From Qipengyuania pelagi (GTDB lineage: Bacteria > Pseudomonadota > Alphaproteobacteria > Sphingomonadales > Sphingomonadaceae): DNA of 64,000 nucleotides. Positions 52,845-61,982 of this stretch are shown piece after piece. The stretch spans positions 1 to 64,000 of the forward strand of contig NZ_WTYD01000002.1 in the NCBI RefSeq assembly GCF_009827295.1, given 5' to 3'. Numbering within the stretch: the stretch's first letter is position 1; each line of letters starts with the position of its first letter. The position numbers were made by a program, and so were the translations under genes. The notes beneath the pieces were generated by a model. The model did no database searches. It saw nothing but the letters and a program-made list of their open reading frames with translations, and had not been told where the DNA came from.

Positions 52845-53212
52845 GCTGCGTCCTCCCCGGTTCGTACCCAGCTTTCGGCATGACTACGCTGTGATGGTTG
52901 GAAGAACTTCATTTCGGCGCGGAAGAGCGACGATGACATCTCCGTGCCCCACTCTTCCCATTTGCTGTCACCGATTATGGCGATCCGGCCGAAACAATCC
53001 TTATGCCGGACGTCGAACTTGAGATCGCGCCAGAGACCTCCGAGGTCCCAGCCCGAAAAATCAGGCGCGAGCTCGATTACCATCGGGACGGTGCCGGCCT
53101 CGCGCTCCGCGATACGTTCGAATTGGGGAACAAAGCGGTTATAGTCTTCATCCTCCAGCCTGCCTCCGGCGCGTATCCAGAGCAGTCCGTTCTCTTCCTT
53201 CAGTGCCAGCAC
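52841..53212 (-). CDS. SpoIIAA-like (STAS-fold) protein
   Basis: A 123-residue soluble protein of the SpoIIAA-like STAS group (LLWIRAGGRLEDEDYNRFVPQ; ELAPDFSGWDLGGLWRDLKF; FGRIAIIGDSKWEEWGTEM; PSQRSHAESWV). The group is widespread and poorly understood; it lacks the phosphorylated serine pattern of true anti-anti-sigma factors. It is coupled by an ATGA overlap to the compact CDF gene and lies 22 bases after czcA, in the same transcript. Confidence 0.82.
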   Translation of the reverse strand: MLALKEENGLLWIRAGGRLEDEDYNRFVPQFERIAEREAGTVPMVIELAPDFSGWDLGGLWRDLKFDVRHKDCFGRIAIIGDSKWEEWGTEMSSSLFRAEMKFFQPSQRSHAESWVRTGEDAA

Positions 53213-53234
53213 CGTATTCTCCTTTCCCGATCGG

Positions 53235-56200
53235 TCATGCGATGTCCTTCAGTTCGCGCTCTTCATCGCTCGTCACATTGCGACGCAGACGGTCCCACCA
53301 CTTCTCGCGCCAGCTTCGCTCGTCGTCGGAACTGTGCAGTACGAGCCGCGCGATCGCGGGAAGGACGAACAGCGTGAGTGCGGTCGCAGTGATCAGGCCG
53401 CCAATGACGACCGTAGCCAAAGGACGCTGCACTTCGGCCCCTGTTCCGGTTGCAAGAGCCATGGGTACAAAGCCGAGTGAGGCCACCAGCGCGGTCATCA
53501 ACACCGGTCGCAGGCGCGCGAGCGCGCCATCTGCGATCGCGTCATCAAGTGGCATACCACTTTCAAGACGCTGCCGGATCGCGGTCATCATGACGAGACC
53601 GTTGAGCACAGCCACACCCGACAGGGCAATAAAGCCGACCGCCGCCGATACCGAGAAGGGCATGCCTCTCAACACGAGGGCAAACACACCGCCCGCCAAG
53701 GCCATCGGGATGGCGCTGAACACCGCCAGGGCCGGAACCCATCCACCAAGCGCCATGTACAGCAGGAGCAGGACAACGGCGAAGCAGATGGGCACCACGA
53801 TCGCGAGCCGAGCCTGCGCTTCCTGCAGGTTCTGATACTGCCCGCCCCACTCGATGAAGGAGGCAGGGGGCAGATCGACCTGGGCCGAAACACCTTCCTG
53901 CGCTTCTTCGACAAAGGAACCGAGATCGCGTTCGCGGACGTTGGCGGAAACGATGACGAGCCGGCGACCCTGTTCGCGCCGGACTTCGGCGAGACCATCG
54001 ACGACCTCAAAATCGGCCAGCGTTCGCAGCGGAACCGTGACGCCGTTTTCGAGGACGATCGGCAGGGCTCCTAGCTGGTCGAAATCGTCGCGCGTTGCGT
54101 CTGCCAAGCGTACGACGACATCGAAGCGGCGGTCGCCTTCGAACACCAGGCCCGCCGGTCGGCCGCCAAGGGCGATGGCAACGGATTGCGCCACGTCCTC
54201 GACCGTGAGACCGTACCGCGCGATGGTGGGACGATCGAAAGCGATGTCGAGCGTCGGAAAGCCCGTCACCTGCTGCACCTTTACATCGGCCGCACCCTCG
54301 ACACCGCGAAGTACGCCTGCAACGTCGCCCGCCGCTTCGGTCAGTGCGGTGAGATCGTCGCCGTACAGCTTGACCGCCACATCGCCGCGTACGCCTGCGA
54401 TCAGTTCGTTGAAACGTAGTTCGATAGGCTGACTGAACTCGTACAGGTTCCCGACAAGACCGCCAAGTGCACTCTCCATCTCGCCAACGAGTTCATCCTT
54501 TGGCAAATCCGGGTCTGGCCACTCCTCACGCGGTTTCAGAATGACATAGGCATCCGATGCGTTGGGCGGCATGGGATCGCTGGCGACTTCTGCCGTACCG
54601 GTTCGCGAGAAGACCAGCTCGACCTGCGGAAACTCCTCGAGCCTGTCTTCGACCCGCCGCTGCATCGCCAAGGATCGTTCGAGTGAGGTCGAAGGAATCC
54701 GAAGCGATTGCACCGCTATGTCGCGCTCGTCGAGCTGGGGAGTGAACTCACTGCCAAGAAAGCCGAACATTATTGCCGCGACAGCAAACAGGCCAGCACC
54801 AGCACCGATAACCGGCCAAGGACGCGCAATGGTCTTGCGAATAGCGGGACCGTAGCGATCCTTTGCCATACGGATCGGTTTCACCTCCTTCTCGGTCAGC
54901 TTCTTGTTAAGCAGGACCGCAATCATCGCGGGCACGAAGGTGAGTGACAGCACAAAGGCCGAAGCCAGCGCGAGCATGACCGTAATCGCCATTGGCGAAA
55001 ACGTCTTGCCCTCGACCCCGGTGAAGGTGAGCAGCGGCGCATAGACCAGCAAAATGATTGCCTGTCCGTAGACCGTCGGCTTGATCATCTCCTGCGCGGC
55101 AAGCCGCGTCTCGGTAAGGCGTTCGCCCAGGCTGAGCAGCCGGCCTTCGCGATGCTGGCGCGTGGCAAGCCGCGCGACACTGTTCTCGACGATGATCACC
55201 GCGCCATCGACGATCAGGCCGAAGTCGAGCGCGCCGAGGCTCATCAAATTGCCCGAGACGCCCAGCCTGTTCATGCCGATGGCCGCCATCAGCATCGAGA
55301 TCGGGATGACCAGGGCCGCGATAATGGCGGCCCGGATATTGCCGAGCAGGAGGAACAGCACCGCGATAACCAGCAAGGCGCCCTCGACCAGGTTTTTTTC
55401 GACCGTGGCGATCGTCGCATCGACAAGCGAAGAGCGGTTATAGACAATTTCTGCCACCACGCCGTCGGGTAGCGATGCGCGCACCTCTTCCAGTCGGTCT
55501 GCCGCCTGAGCCGATACGGTGCGGCTGTTCTCACCGCTGCGCATCAACACAGTGCCGACGACCGCTTCGTCGCCATTCAGCGAAGCAGCCCCCGTGCGCA
55601 GATCGCCCCCGATTTCGACATTCGCTACATCGCCGATGCGGATGGGCACACCCTCGCGCGTCGCGACGACAGCCTCCTCGATATCGGCGATTCCGCCCAG
55701 TCGCGCATCGACGCGAACGAGCAGGGCTTCATCGGCCCGGTCCACGAAATTGGCGCCCGCCGCGAGATTGGCGGCCTCGAGCGCATTGATCAGGGAGTCG
55801 AAAGACAGGCCGTAGCCTGTAAGCCGTGCCGGATCGGGCTGAACGAGGAATTGCTTCTCGAAACCGCCGATTGAATCGACCCCGGCCACGCCGTCGATCG
55901 AACGCATGAGGGGTGCCACGACCCAGTCCTGCACAGTACGCAGATAGGCAGCCTTGGCGACCTCGCTTTCCAGCCGGTCGCCGCGCTCGGTTATGAAGCT
56001 GCCATCTCTCTGCCACCCAGTCCGGCCGCCTGTGGTCGCTCCCTTGCCGCCGGGATGCTCGTATTCGATTGTATACATGAGCACTTCGCCAAGCCCGGTG
56101 GAAATTGGCCCCATGGTCGGCTCCGCCCCTTCAGGCAGCGAGGCGCCGATCGGCGCGAGACGTTCGTTCACCTGTTGGCGAGCAAAGTAGATGTCGGTGC

Positions 56201-56552
56201 CTTCCTCGAAGATGGCGGTGACCTGGCTGAAGCCGTTGCGCGAAATCGATCGGGTCATCTCCAATCCCTCGATCCCGGCAAGCCCGGTTTCGATTGGAAA
56301 GGTCACCTGCGTCTCCACCTGAGAAGGCGAAAGCGCAGCCGCGCTGGTATTGATCTGCACCTGTGTGTTGGTGATATCCGGCACCGCGTCGATCGGCAGG
56401 CGCAACAGATTGAATGCGCCATAGATTGCCGCGAAAATGGTGAGGACGATAATCGCCCAGCGGAATCGCACGGCAACATCGAGGATCATCCCGATCAGGC
56501 CATGGTGATGGCTATTCTCGTCCGAATGGGACGACGTTTGATCAATGGCCAT
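53235..56552 (-). CDS. czcA: CzcA-type heavy-metal RND pump (Zn/Cd/Co)
   Basis: A 1105-residue RND exporter. Helix 4 has DFGLIVDGAVIIVEN with D443, D449 and E456, equivalent in spacing to the D402/D408/E415 proton-relay set of Cupriavidus CzcA (HME1 class), distinguishing it from the CusA in this window. An N-terminal His-containing cytoplasmic tail (SSHSDENSHHH) is present. It works with CzcB and CzcC encoded upstream on the same strand and overlaps czcB by 11 bases. Confidence 0.94.
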   Translation of the reverse strand: MAIDQTSSHSDENSHHHGLIGMILDVAVRFRWAIIVLTIFAAIYGAFNLLRLPIDAVPDITNTQVQINTSAAALSPSQVETQVTFPIETGLAGIEGLEMTRSISRNGFSQVTAIFEEGTDIYFARQQVNERLAPIGASLPEGAEPTMGPISTGLGEVLMYTIEYEHPGGKGATTGGRTGWQRDGSFITERGDRLESEVAKAAYLRTVQDWVVAPLMRSIDGVAGVDSIGGFEKQFLVQPDPARLTGYGLSFDSLINALEAANLAAGANFVDRADEALLVRVDARLGGIADIEEAVVATREGVPIRIGDVANVEIGGDLRTGAASLNGDEAVVGTVLMRSGENSRTVSAQAADRLEEVRASLPDGVVAEIVYNRSSLVDATIATVEKNLVEGALLVIAVLFLLLGNIRAAIIAALVIPISMLMAAIGMNRLGVSGNLMSLGALDFGLIVDGAVIIVENSVARLATRQHREGRLLSLGERLTETRLAAQEMIKPTVYGQAIILLVYAPLLTFTGVEGKTFSPMAITVMLALASAFVLSLTFVPAMIAVLLNKKLTEKEVKPIRMAKDRYGPAIRKTIARPWPVIGAGAGLFAVAAIMFGFLGSEFTPQLDERDIAVQSLRIPSTSLERSLAMQRRVEDRLEEFPQVELVFSRTGTAEVASDPMPPNASDAYVILKPREEWPDPDLPKDELVGEMESALGGLVGNLYEFSQPIELRFNELIAGVRGDVAVKLYGDDLTALTEAAGDVAGVLRGVEGAADVKVQQVTGFPTLDIAFDRPTIARYGLTVEDVAQSVAIALGGRPAGLVFEGDRRFDVVVRLADATRDDFDQLGALPIVLENGVTVPLRTLADFEVVDGLAEVRREQGRRLVIVSANVRERDLGSFVEEAQEGVSAQVDLPPASFIEWGGQYQNLQEAQARLAIVVPICFAVVLLLLYMALGGWVPALAVFSAIPMALAGGVFALVLRGMPFSVSAAVGFIALSGVAVLNGLVMMTAIRQRLESGMPLDDAIADGALARLRPVLMTALVASLGFVPMALATGTGAEVQRPLATVVIGGLITATALTLFVLPAIARLVLHSSDDERSWREKWWDRLRRNVTSDEERELKDIA

Positions 56553-57690
56553 GTTCTGCGCCCTCCTTTTCGAGCTCGGCTTTCAGCAGGAAGGCATTGG
56601 CGGTCGCGATACGCTGACCCGTTTCGAGGCCGGACAGGATCGTCACCATCCCGGCGGATCGGCTGCCCGTTTCCACCTCGCGCGCCTGAAACCCGCGGCG
56701 AGTCCGGACGAACACCACATCGCGGCCCTCAAGCACCTGCACGGCATCTTCAGGAACCGCGATAAGGGTCTGATCCACTTCTCCCGAAGGGCGGATGCGA
56801 GCCTGAAGGAACGAGCCAGGCTGAAGACCTGGAACAGCGCGCGAGATGCTGAGGACAGCTGTCGCGCTTCGGCTTTCAGGATCGAGCGAAGGCGTGACAG
56901 AGCGTACGCGCGCGCCGATCTCGCGACCATCGCCAACAATCAGTGCTGCCTCATCGCCGGGCTGGATGCGCGAGGCATCTTCCGACGGTAGCGCGACTTC
57001 GACCTGGAGACCGTTCGGATTGACGACCTGATACAGTTCCTCGCCGGCATCGACGAAGGAGCCAAGTACGATTGGCGCAGCCGTCACGCGTCCGGATAGG
57101 GGACTGGTGACGGCGAGCGAGCGACCGTCACCGCTTACCCCGGCAGCGCTGACCGCGGCCTGGGCCCGGTTCAATTCGGAACGGGCGACATCGAGATTGG
57201 CGCGCGCGGCTTCCAGATCCTGCCGTGCGGTAACATTCGCCTCGAAAAGGCGATGTTCACGATCAAATGCCGACGACAGTTCGGTCACGCGAGCACGAGC
57301 TGCACTGAGCTGCGAGGCGAGCGCAGCAGCATCGGCGCTTTCAATCCGTGCAACAGTCTCGCCCTGGCGGACATAATCACCAAGCGTCTTGCCCACAGTG
57401 CGTACCACACCCGATGCGCGCGCATCGATACGCGCACTTGCGGTCGGACTAGCGGCTACCGTGGCCGGAAATACCAGGTCGACGGATGCACCATAACGTA
57501 CTGTACCGATTACAATTTCGGCAGCCCGAATCTGTTCTTCGCCGATCAGAACGAGGCCCTCCGGCAATTCTGTTTCGGCTGCTTCTTCGACGCCACCGGT
57601 ATCGACTTCACTGTCAGGCCAAAGCATCAGAAGCAAAGCTGTAGCGAAAATGACGATTCCGGCGATGATCGCCAGTTTCTTGCGGTTCAT
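56542..57690 (-). CDS. czcB: CzcB-type periplasmic adaptor
   Basis: A 382-residue membrane-fusion protein. It has an N-terminal anchor (KLAIIAGIVIFATALLLMLW), an acidic linker, a coiled-coil hairpin (about 110-190; ESADAAALASQLSAARARVTEL), lipoyl and barrel domains and a C-terminal proximal domain ending EGAEHGH. The second of two in-frame ATGs (57690) was preferred because AGGA lies eight bases upstream. The first (57705) overlaps the czcC stop as ATGA and remains possible. It connects CzcA with CzcC. Confidence 0.9.
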   Translation of the reverse strand: MNRKKLAIIAGIVIFATALLLMLWPDSEVDTGGVEEAAETELPEGLVLIGEEQIRAAEIVIGTVRYGASVDLVFPATVAASPTASARIDARASGVVRTVGKTLGDYVRQGETVARIESADAAALASQLSAARARVTELSSAFDREHRLFEANVTARQDLEAARANLDVARSELNRAQAAVSAAGVSGDGRSLAVTSPLSGRVTAAPIVLGSFVDAGEELYQVVNPNGLQVEVALPSEDASRIQPGDEAALIVGDGREIGARVRSVTPSLDPESRSATAVLSISRAVPGLQPGSFLQARIRPSGEVDQTLIAVPEDAVQVLEGRDVVFVRTRRGFQAREVETGSRSAGMVTILSGLETGQRIATANAFLLKAELEKEGAEHGH

Positions 57691-57701
57691 TTGAATATTC
57701 C

Positions 57702-58955
57702 TCATTGTGCGGCCAGCCGGATCAATTCAGCAGCAGCCTGCCCCCGGTCCTGCTGGGCAGCGATCAGGGCTTCACGAATTGCATCGCGCGCTTCGGCAGC
57801 GCTCAACACCTCGATCAACGGAAAGCGGCCGTTGCGGTAGCCGATGCGGACAAGCCGCAGCGCCTCTTCGGCCTGGGGCAGCGATGTCCGGGAAAGCGTT
57901 TCGACGCGCGCCTCAGCAGCGAGATACTGCGCCCGCGCCCGGGTTACCGATTGTTCAAAATCCGCCAGTGCCACGGCCTCGCGTGCATTTGCGGCGCGAA
58001 GCCTCGCTTCTGCAGCCGCGATATTGCCCTGATTGCGATTGCTGAACGGAAGCGGGATCGAGACGCCTACAAGGAATGCGTTGTCGTTGCTTTCTTCGAA
58101 ACGGCGCACACCGGCCGAGACGACCGGATCGGGAACGCGCAAGCTGCGCTCACGATCAATATCTGCCGCAGCAGCCCTGCTTTCGGCGCGCGCCACCCGC
58201 AACTGGAGCCCTCTCGCCGCAGCCAGTGCAACTCCAGGTGGCCGGATGTCCGGAAAGTCCGCCGGGACTACAGGGGGCACGTCCTGAACGCCCCAGAGAG
58301 ACGCGAGAGCAGTGCGCGCCGCGAGACTGGCCGCTTGAGACGCTTGCAATTCGGCGCGCGCCTCTGCCAGAGCCGCCTCTGCACGCAAGGCGCGCAAAGG
58401 TGGCTCACGGCCTACTTCGACCAGCAGTCCTGCAATGCGAGCGAGCTCTTCGTTCCGTTCGACCACATCGCGGGCCAGTTCCACGCGCGATGCAGCGGCC
58501 GCCGCTGCGACATATCGCTCGCGGACGAGGTAGCCGAGTTCGACATCGGACAGGTCGGCGCGAAGGTTTGCAAGCTGTGCTTGCGCCCGGGCAGCTTCGA
58601 CCCGGGTCCCCCGCTTGTTGCCAAGTTCAAGGCGCTGCCCCACCGCAAGCGTGTATTCGGTAGCCCGCAGTCCGGAAAAAGCGCCGCTTCCGGCGATATT
58701 CTCGACCTCGAACGAAACTTCGGGGTTCGGTCGGAGACGCGCCTGTCCGACGAGCGAGCGAGCGGCATCCGCTTCGGCGCGCGGTCCCACCATACGCGGG
58801 TTCGCGGAGATTTCATCGACTTCGCCCGTGACACCTGAGCGGCTCAGCGCGTCTTCGAGCGTCAGAAGCTCACGCTCCTGCGCCGCCACGGTCGTGGCAT
58901 GAGCGGCGAGGAACAGCCCTCCAAGGAGGACTCCTCGCCAATGAATGGCTAACAT
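57702..58955 (-). CDS. czcC: CzcC-type outer-membrane efflux protein (TolC family)
   Basis: A 417-residue TolC-family channel. The signal peptide ends at TTVAAQ (near residue 26), and two OEP coiled-coil repeats follow. The typical NPEVSFEVENIAGSG and VPDPVVSAGVRRFEESNDNAF strand segments of CzcC are present. The start at 58955 keeps the signal peptide; 15 more upstream codons do not fit one. First gene of the czcCBA trio, preceded at 63 bases by a small His-rich secreted protein. Confidence 0.88.
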   Translation of the reverse strand: MLAIHWRGVLLGGLFLAAHATTVAAQERELLTLEDALSRSGVTGEVDEISANPRMVGPRAEADAARSLVGQARLRPNPEVSFEVENIAGSGAFSGLRATEYTLAVGQRLELGNKRGTRVEAARAQAQLANLRADLSDVELGYLVRERYVAAAAAASRVELARDVVERNEELARIAGLLVEVGREPPLRALRAEAALAEARAELQASQAASLAARTALASLWGVQDVPPVVPADFPDIRPPGVALAAARGLQLRVARAESRAAAADIDRERSLRVPDPVVSAGVRRFEESNDNAFLVGVSIPLPFSNRNQGNIAAAEARLRAANAREAVALADFEQSVTRARAQYLAAEARVETLSRTSLPQAEEALRLVRIGYRNGRFPLIEVLSAAEARDAIREALIAAQQDRGQAAAELIRLAAQ

Positions 58956-59018
58956 TTTCCGAAAATTCCTCTGCTGACAATCCGAACTGCGCTGCGGCAT
59001 GCAGCGCGGTGACGGTCG

Positions 59019-59393
59019 TCAGGCGCGAGGAGGGCGCTTCAGTCGGTCGGTAATGTCGGAAGCGAGCGCCTCGGAGGGAGGCGCATCGGGAACCACAACC
59101 AAATGAGGGACCGAATCCTTCTGCACGGTGCTGGCAAAGCTTGCCCCATGATGACAATGGCCGTGCCCACACATGCCGTGTTGCTCGGTCGGCGCATCCG
59201 AATCACCCGGAACTTCGTCGGTAGCTGCGGATGACGCGGACGCGCTGTCGAGCGAAGCCAGAACGGGCGTGCTTCCGGGCGCCACTTCGGCGCCGCAAGC
59301 AGCAGCATCCGCCGCGGTCACGAACACCATCGCGACCAGCATGAGCAGGACGACAAAAGGATGCAGGACAAGGCGACGATAGCTTGTGGTCAT
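59019..59393 (-). CDS. Small secreted His/Cys-containing protein before czcC
   Basis: A 124-residue protein with a signal peptide (LVLHPFVVLLMLVAMVFVTAADAAA), then an Ala/Ser-rich segment, and a metal-like stretch EQHGMCGHGHCHHGAS with five His and two Cys. The C-terminus (DSVPHLVVVPDAPPSEALAS) is neutral. It is probably a periplasmic Zn/Cd/Co-binding accessory. It is the first gene of the czc operon, and the 124-base upstream gap holds several inverted repeats. No family name is known to me. Confidence 0.7.
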   Translation of the reverse strand: MTTSYRRLVLHPFVVLLMLVAMVFVTAADAAACGAEVAPGSTPVLASLDSASASSAATDEVPGDSDAPTEQHGMCGHGHCHHGASFASTVQKDSVPHLVVVPDAPPSEALASDITDRLKRPPRA

Positions 59394-59464
59394 GGATTCC
59401 GACGGCTCCTAGCAAACCGGATCAAGATTGCAAGCTCCGTAATACAATGAAGTATAAGTCGTTT

Positions 59465-59493
59465 GTTACAGTATAACAGTCCTCGAATACTGT
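59465..59493. promoter_or_regulatory. Inverted-repeat cluster upstream of the czc operon
   Basis: GTTA-cagta-TAAC (59465-59477) overlaps a larger repeat AACAGT...ACTGTT (59476-about 59494), and CAGTAT/ATACTG arms occur across the same stretch. It lies 72 bases before the small His-rich protein start. Possible operator for an unknown regulator; no matching regulator gene is adjacent. Confidence 0.4.
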
Positions 59494-59517
59494 TTCGGCC
59501 TTGCAAGAACGGGACGA

Positions 59518-60471
59518 TCAGGCTGCGCGAAGCTCGGGATGGGGATGCTCACAGCGATGCACTTCGATCGTGACGTGCACATATTCCGCATGCTCTGAAA
59601 GTCGGCTCGCATAATGGTCGGGCGCGAGCGGATCACCGGCGATGAGCGAGGCGATGACCGCATACTTGCCAGGGCCGATCCGCCAGATGTGCAGATCGCC
59701 GATCGCGGCGTCCCGGTCCTCGAGCGCCTCGCGCACCTCTGTGTACCGTTGAGAGGCCGCTTCGGCGTCCACAAGCACGGCAGCGGTATCGCGCAGCAGT
59801 GACCATGACCAGCGCCCGATCACGAATGCACCCACCAGCCCCATTGCCGCGTCCATCCATGCCCAGCCGAGGTACATGCCGGCGAGAAGGGCCACGATAG
59901 CCAGGACCGAGGTCAGGGCATCGGCAAGCACGTGGAAATAGGCGGAGCGCAGATTGTTATCGGCATGCGCATGGTGGTGGTGATGATGATGGTCGTGATC
60001 ATGCCCATGGTGATGATCGGCACCAAGCAGCCAGGCACTCGCGAGGTTCACCACAAGGCCGAGCACGGCGATCCAGATCGCCTCGGTATAGGCAATCGTG
60101 AGCGGGCTGACGAACCTTTGAGCCGATTCAACCGCGATCCCGATTGCGAAGATGGCGAGGACAAGCGCGCTCGCGAAGCCGGCGAGGTCGCCCACCTTGC
60201 CGGTACCGAATGTGAAACGCGGGTTGTTCGCATGGCGCCTGGCAAACCAGTAGGCGAAGGCCGCGACGCCCAAGGCACCTGCATGGGTCGCCATGTGGAT
60301 ACCATCGGCTAGAAGCGCCATCGATCCGGTCCACAGGCCAGCGACGATCTCGACCACCATCATCGCGGCGGTCAAGGCAACGACATAACGCGTGCTCCGG
60401 TCATGGGCGTCGTGCGAGGCGCTCAGGAAGTTGTGATCATGGGCGAGCGGATTGGAGTCGGCGTGGTGCAT
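59518..60471 (-). CDS. dmeF: DmeF-like CDF divalent metal exporter
   Basis: A 317-residue CDF transporter. Helix 2 has the DmeF-type ALLADGIHMATHAGALGV and the adjoining FARRHANNPRFTFGTGKVGDLAGF motif. A long His-rich loop between helices 4 and 5 (GADHHHGHDHDHHHHHHH, then AHADNN) is typical of DmeF, which exports Co and Ni. The C-terminal domain has DLHIWRIGPGKYAVI. The start at 60471 was chosen because the longer frame lacks a CDF N-terminus. It is separate from the czc operon and has its own promoter region. Confidence 0.9.
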   Translation of the reverse strand: MHHADSNPLAHDHNFLSASHDAHDRSTRYVVALTAAMMVVEIVAGLWTGSMALLADGIHMATHAGALGVAAFAYWFARRHANNPRFTFGTGKVGDLAGFASALVLAIFAIGIAVESAQRFVSPLTIAYTEAIWIAVLGLVVNLASAWLLGADHHHGHDHDHHHHHHHAHADNNLRSAYFHVLADALTSVLAIVALLAGMYLGWAWMDAAMGLVGAFVIGRWSWSLLRDTAAVLVDAEAASQRYTEVREALEDRDAAIGDLHIWRIGPGKYAVIASLIAGDPLAPDHYASRLSEHAEYVHVTIEVHRCEHPHPELRAA

Positions 60472-60795
60472 GCGGGGCTGATAACCCGAGATGCCTTCCC
60501 AAGAAATCCCCTCTCCAACCGAAAAGGCAATCGATGACAATTGTCTGAGATGGTCGCCGCAGCCAACCGATGGTAGACATGTTGCAGCGACCAACAGACT
60601 ATTATCCCTTAGTCTTGGATCCGGACGTCACGGTCCTGCGATCGACCACAGTGATCCGGCGCGTCTTGGCGTCGATCACTAGCCGTTCAGTCACGCCATT
60701 GCCCGGAAAGGGGAGGAGAGAAGGGGAAACTTAAGCGCAATCGGAGGCAGCGCTCAGTTTCATTCGGACCCTGACCTGTTGAGCGGAGACTCTAT
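60472..60795. other. Gap with a possible gene remnant
   Basis: This 324-base gap has no complete gene. On the minus strand, 60602-60727 reads as an open frame without start, ending FPGNGVTERLVIDAKTR... and RRTVTSGSKTKG then stop. The composition looks protein-like, so it may be the 3' scrap of a lost backbone gene; no family can be named. Confidence 0.3.
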
Positions 60796-61155
60796 CTATC
60801 CGCTGCCGAGCAAGCGCTCTTCGAGAAGCGTCCGAAAATCCCGACGCGCATCAGCAATTACGAACACAGTCACCTGACCGGGTGCTGGCTCGGGCTGATA
60901 TCCGTAGATGATGCGGAAGGGAGAGCGCGACAATTGCCGGAATTCGGTGATCCCGAGAGCCTCAAGTTCCGGTGGAACCGGTCCTTTCTGAGGATTGTCG
61001 GAAAGGGACTCGATAGACGCGACGAGGTCATCCAGCAGTGCGTCCGCACCATCGTCGCCATCCGGCCCGCGCTGCGCCACGCGACGCTGCCAGATACCCG
61101 CAAGATCACGCTCCGCACCGGAGGTGATCTTGATCGCTAACGCGGCCGTCATCAT
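60796..61155 (-). CDS. ParE/RelE-type toxin
   Basis: A 119-residue toxin of the ParE/RelE superfamily. It shows the helical N-terminus SGAERDLAGIWQRRVAQRG, the LLDDLVASIESLSDNPQKG helix, and strands FRQLSRSPFRIIYGY and VTVFVIADARRDFRTLLEERL typical of the fold. Such toxins inhibit gyrase (ParE) or cut mRNA (RelE); which one cannot be said. The gene starts immediately after the Phd-type antitoxin. A second ATG one codon later is an alternative start. Confidence 0.85.
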   Translation of the reverse strand: MMTAALAIKITSGAERDLAGIWQRRVAQRGPDGDDGADALLDDLVASIESLSDNPQKGPVPPELEALGITEFRQLSRSPFRIIYGYQPEPAPGQVTVFVIADARRDFRTLLEERLLGSG

Positions 61156-61425
61156 TCAGTTTGACTTACCCCGTACGCGCTCCGCAAGGCCTGCCACCGG
61201 GCGGGTCCGACCAGCGGCAACATCGGCCTGTCCGAGCGCCAGAAGTTTTAGCAGAGCGAGCGTTTCCTGTGCGCGCTCGTAGCTGGCGACATCCTGCAGA
61301 ACTGCCTTGGCTTCGCCATTCTGCGTGATGACCAGTGGCCCGCCGCCATCTCCAATCTCCCGGATAATTTCGGCGCTGTGGGCCTTCAGATAGCTGATCG
61401 GTTTGATGCGCTGGTCCAGCTTCAT
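61156..61425 (-). CDS. Phd/YefM-type antitoxin
   Basis: An 89-residue antitoxin. The N-terminal DNA-binding fold has ISYLKAHSAEIIREIG and the PLVITQNGEAKAVLQDVASYER signature of Phd/YefM. The C-terminal part (RTRPVAGLAERVRGK) would wrap the toxin. It directly precedes the ParE/RelE toxin gene, in the order typical for such operons, and probably represses its own promoter. The pair likely helps hold the element in the cell. Confidence 0.87.
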   Translation of the reverse strand: MKLDQRIKPISYLKAHSAEIIREIGDGGGPLVITQNGEAKAVLQDVASYERAQETLALLKLLALGQADVAAGRTRPVAGLAERVRGKSN

Positions 61426-61484
61426 AGAACACCTTGGGACTGAATTTGGTCTTTATATAGTCCACGACTTGGCAATTGCAAAGC

Positions 61485-61907
61485 TCAATGCCCGATTGCG
61501 ATGCCTGGGAGTATCTGGCCTGCCCTCGACACCGGGACGAACAGCCGCGTGCGGTAGCGGATGATCTCGGTGAAGCAGCCCTTGTTCTTGTACCAGTCGA
61601 GGCGATCGGGCGAGAACCCGGTCAGTTCAAGGCGCTGTTCGCCGCCTATCGCCGCTGTCCTCGTCGACCACTCGGGTTGCTTCGAGCGCGGCTTCGAGGT
61701 TGCGGTGAATGATCGCCCAGGCATCGGCATAGGCATCGTAGATCCCCAATCTTGTGCACCGGTCTCTTCGGCAAACAGGCTGGAAATGTCGGTACGGGTG
61801 AGATGACGCCCCGACGCAAGAAGCGCGGCAATCCTGGCCCCAATGGCGTGGGCCAGGGGCACTGCCGGCATCTGCTCGCCGGCGGGAAACAGATCTGATT
61901 GAAACAT
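61485..61907 (-). pseudogene. Fragmented backbone gene (possible strawberry-notch-type helicase remnant)
   Basis: Two conserved-looking pieces are joined with frame changes. The first is MFQSDLFPAGEQMPAVPLAH to about GAQDWG in one frame, then IYDAYADAWAIIHRNLEAAL in the next. The last piece, back in the first frame, is LELTGFSPDRLDWYKNKGCF and EIIRYRTRLFVPVSRAG. The ends look like the N- and C-termini of the very large strawberry-notch-family protein that usually follows the toprim primase in related elements; about a thousand or more codons would be missing. The assignment rests on memory of the gene order and is tentative; the frame disruptions are seen directly. Confidence 0.55.
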
Positions 61908-61982
61908 GGCAATTCGTCCTCCTGATGAGGGCATCGGGACACGCCCTCTGCCGGATCAGGAATTCGAGAAGCCCACTCTCCT

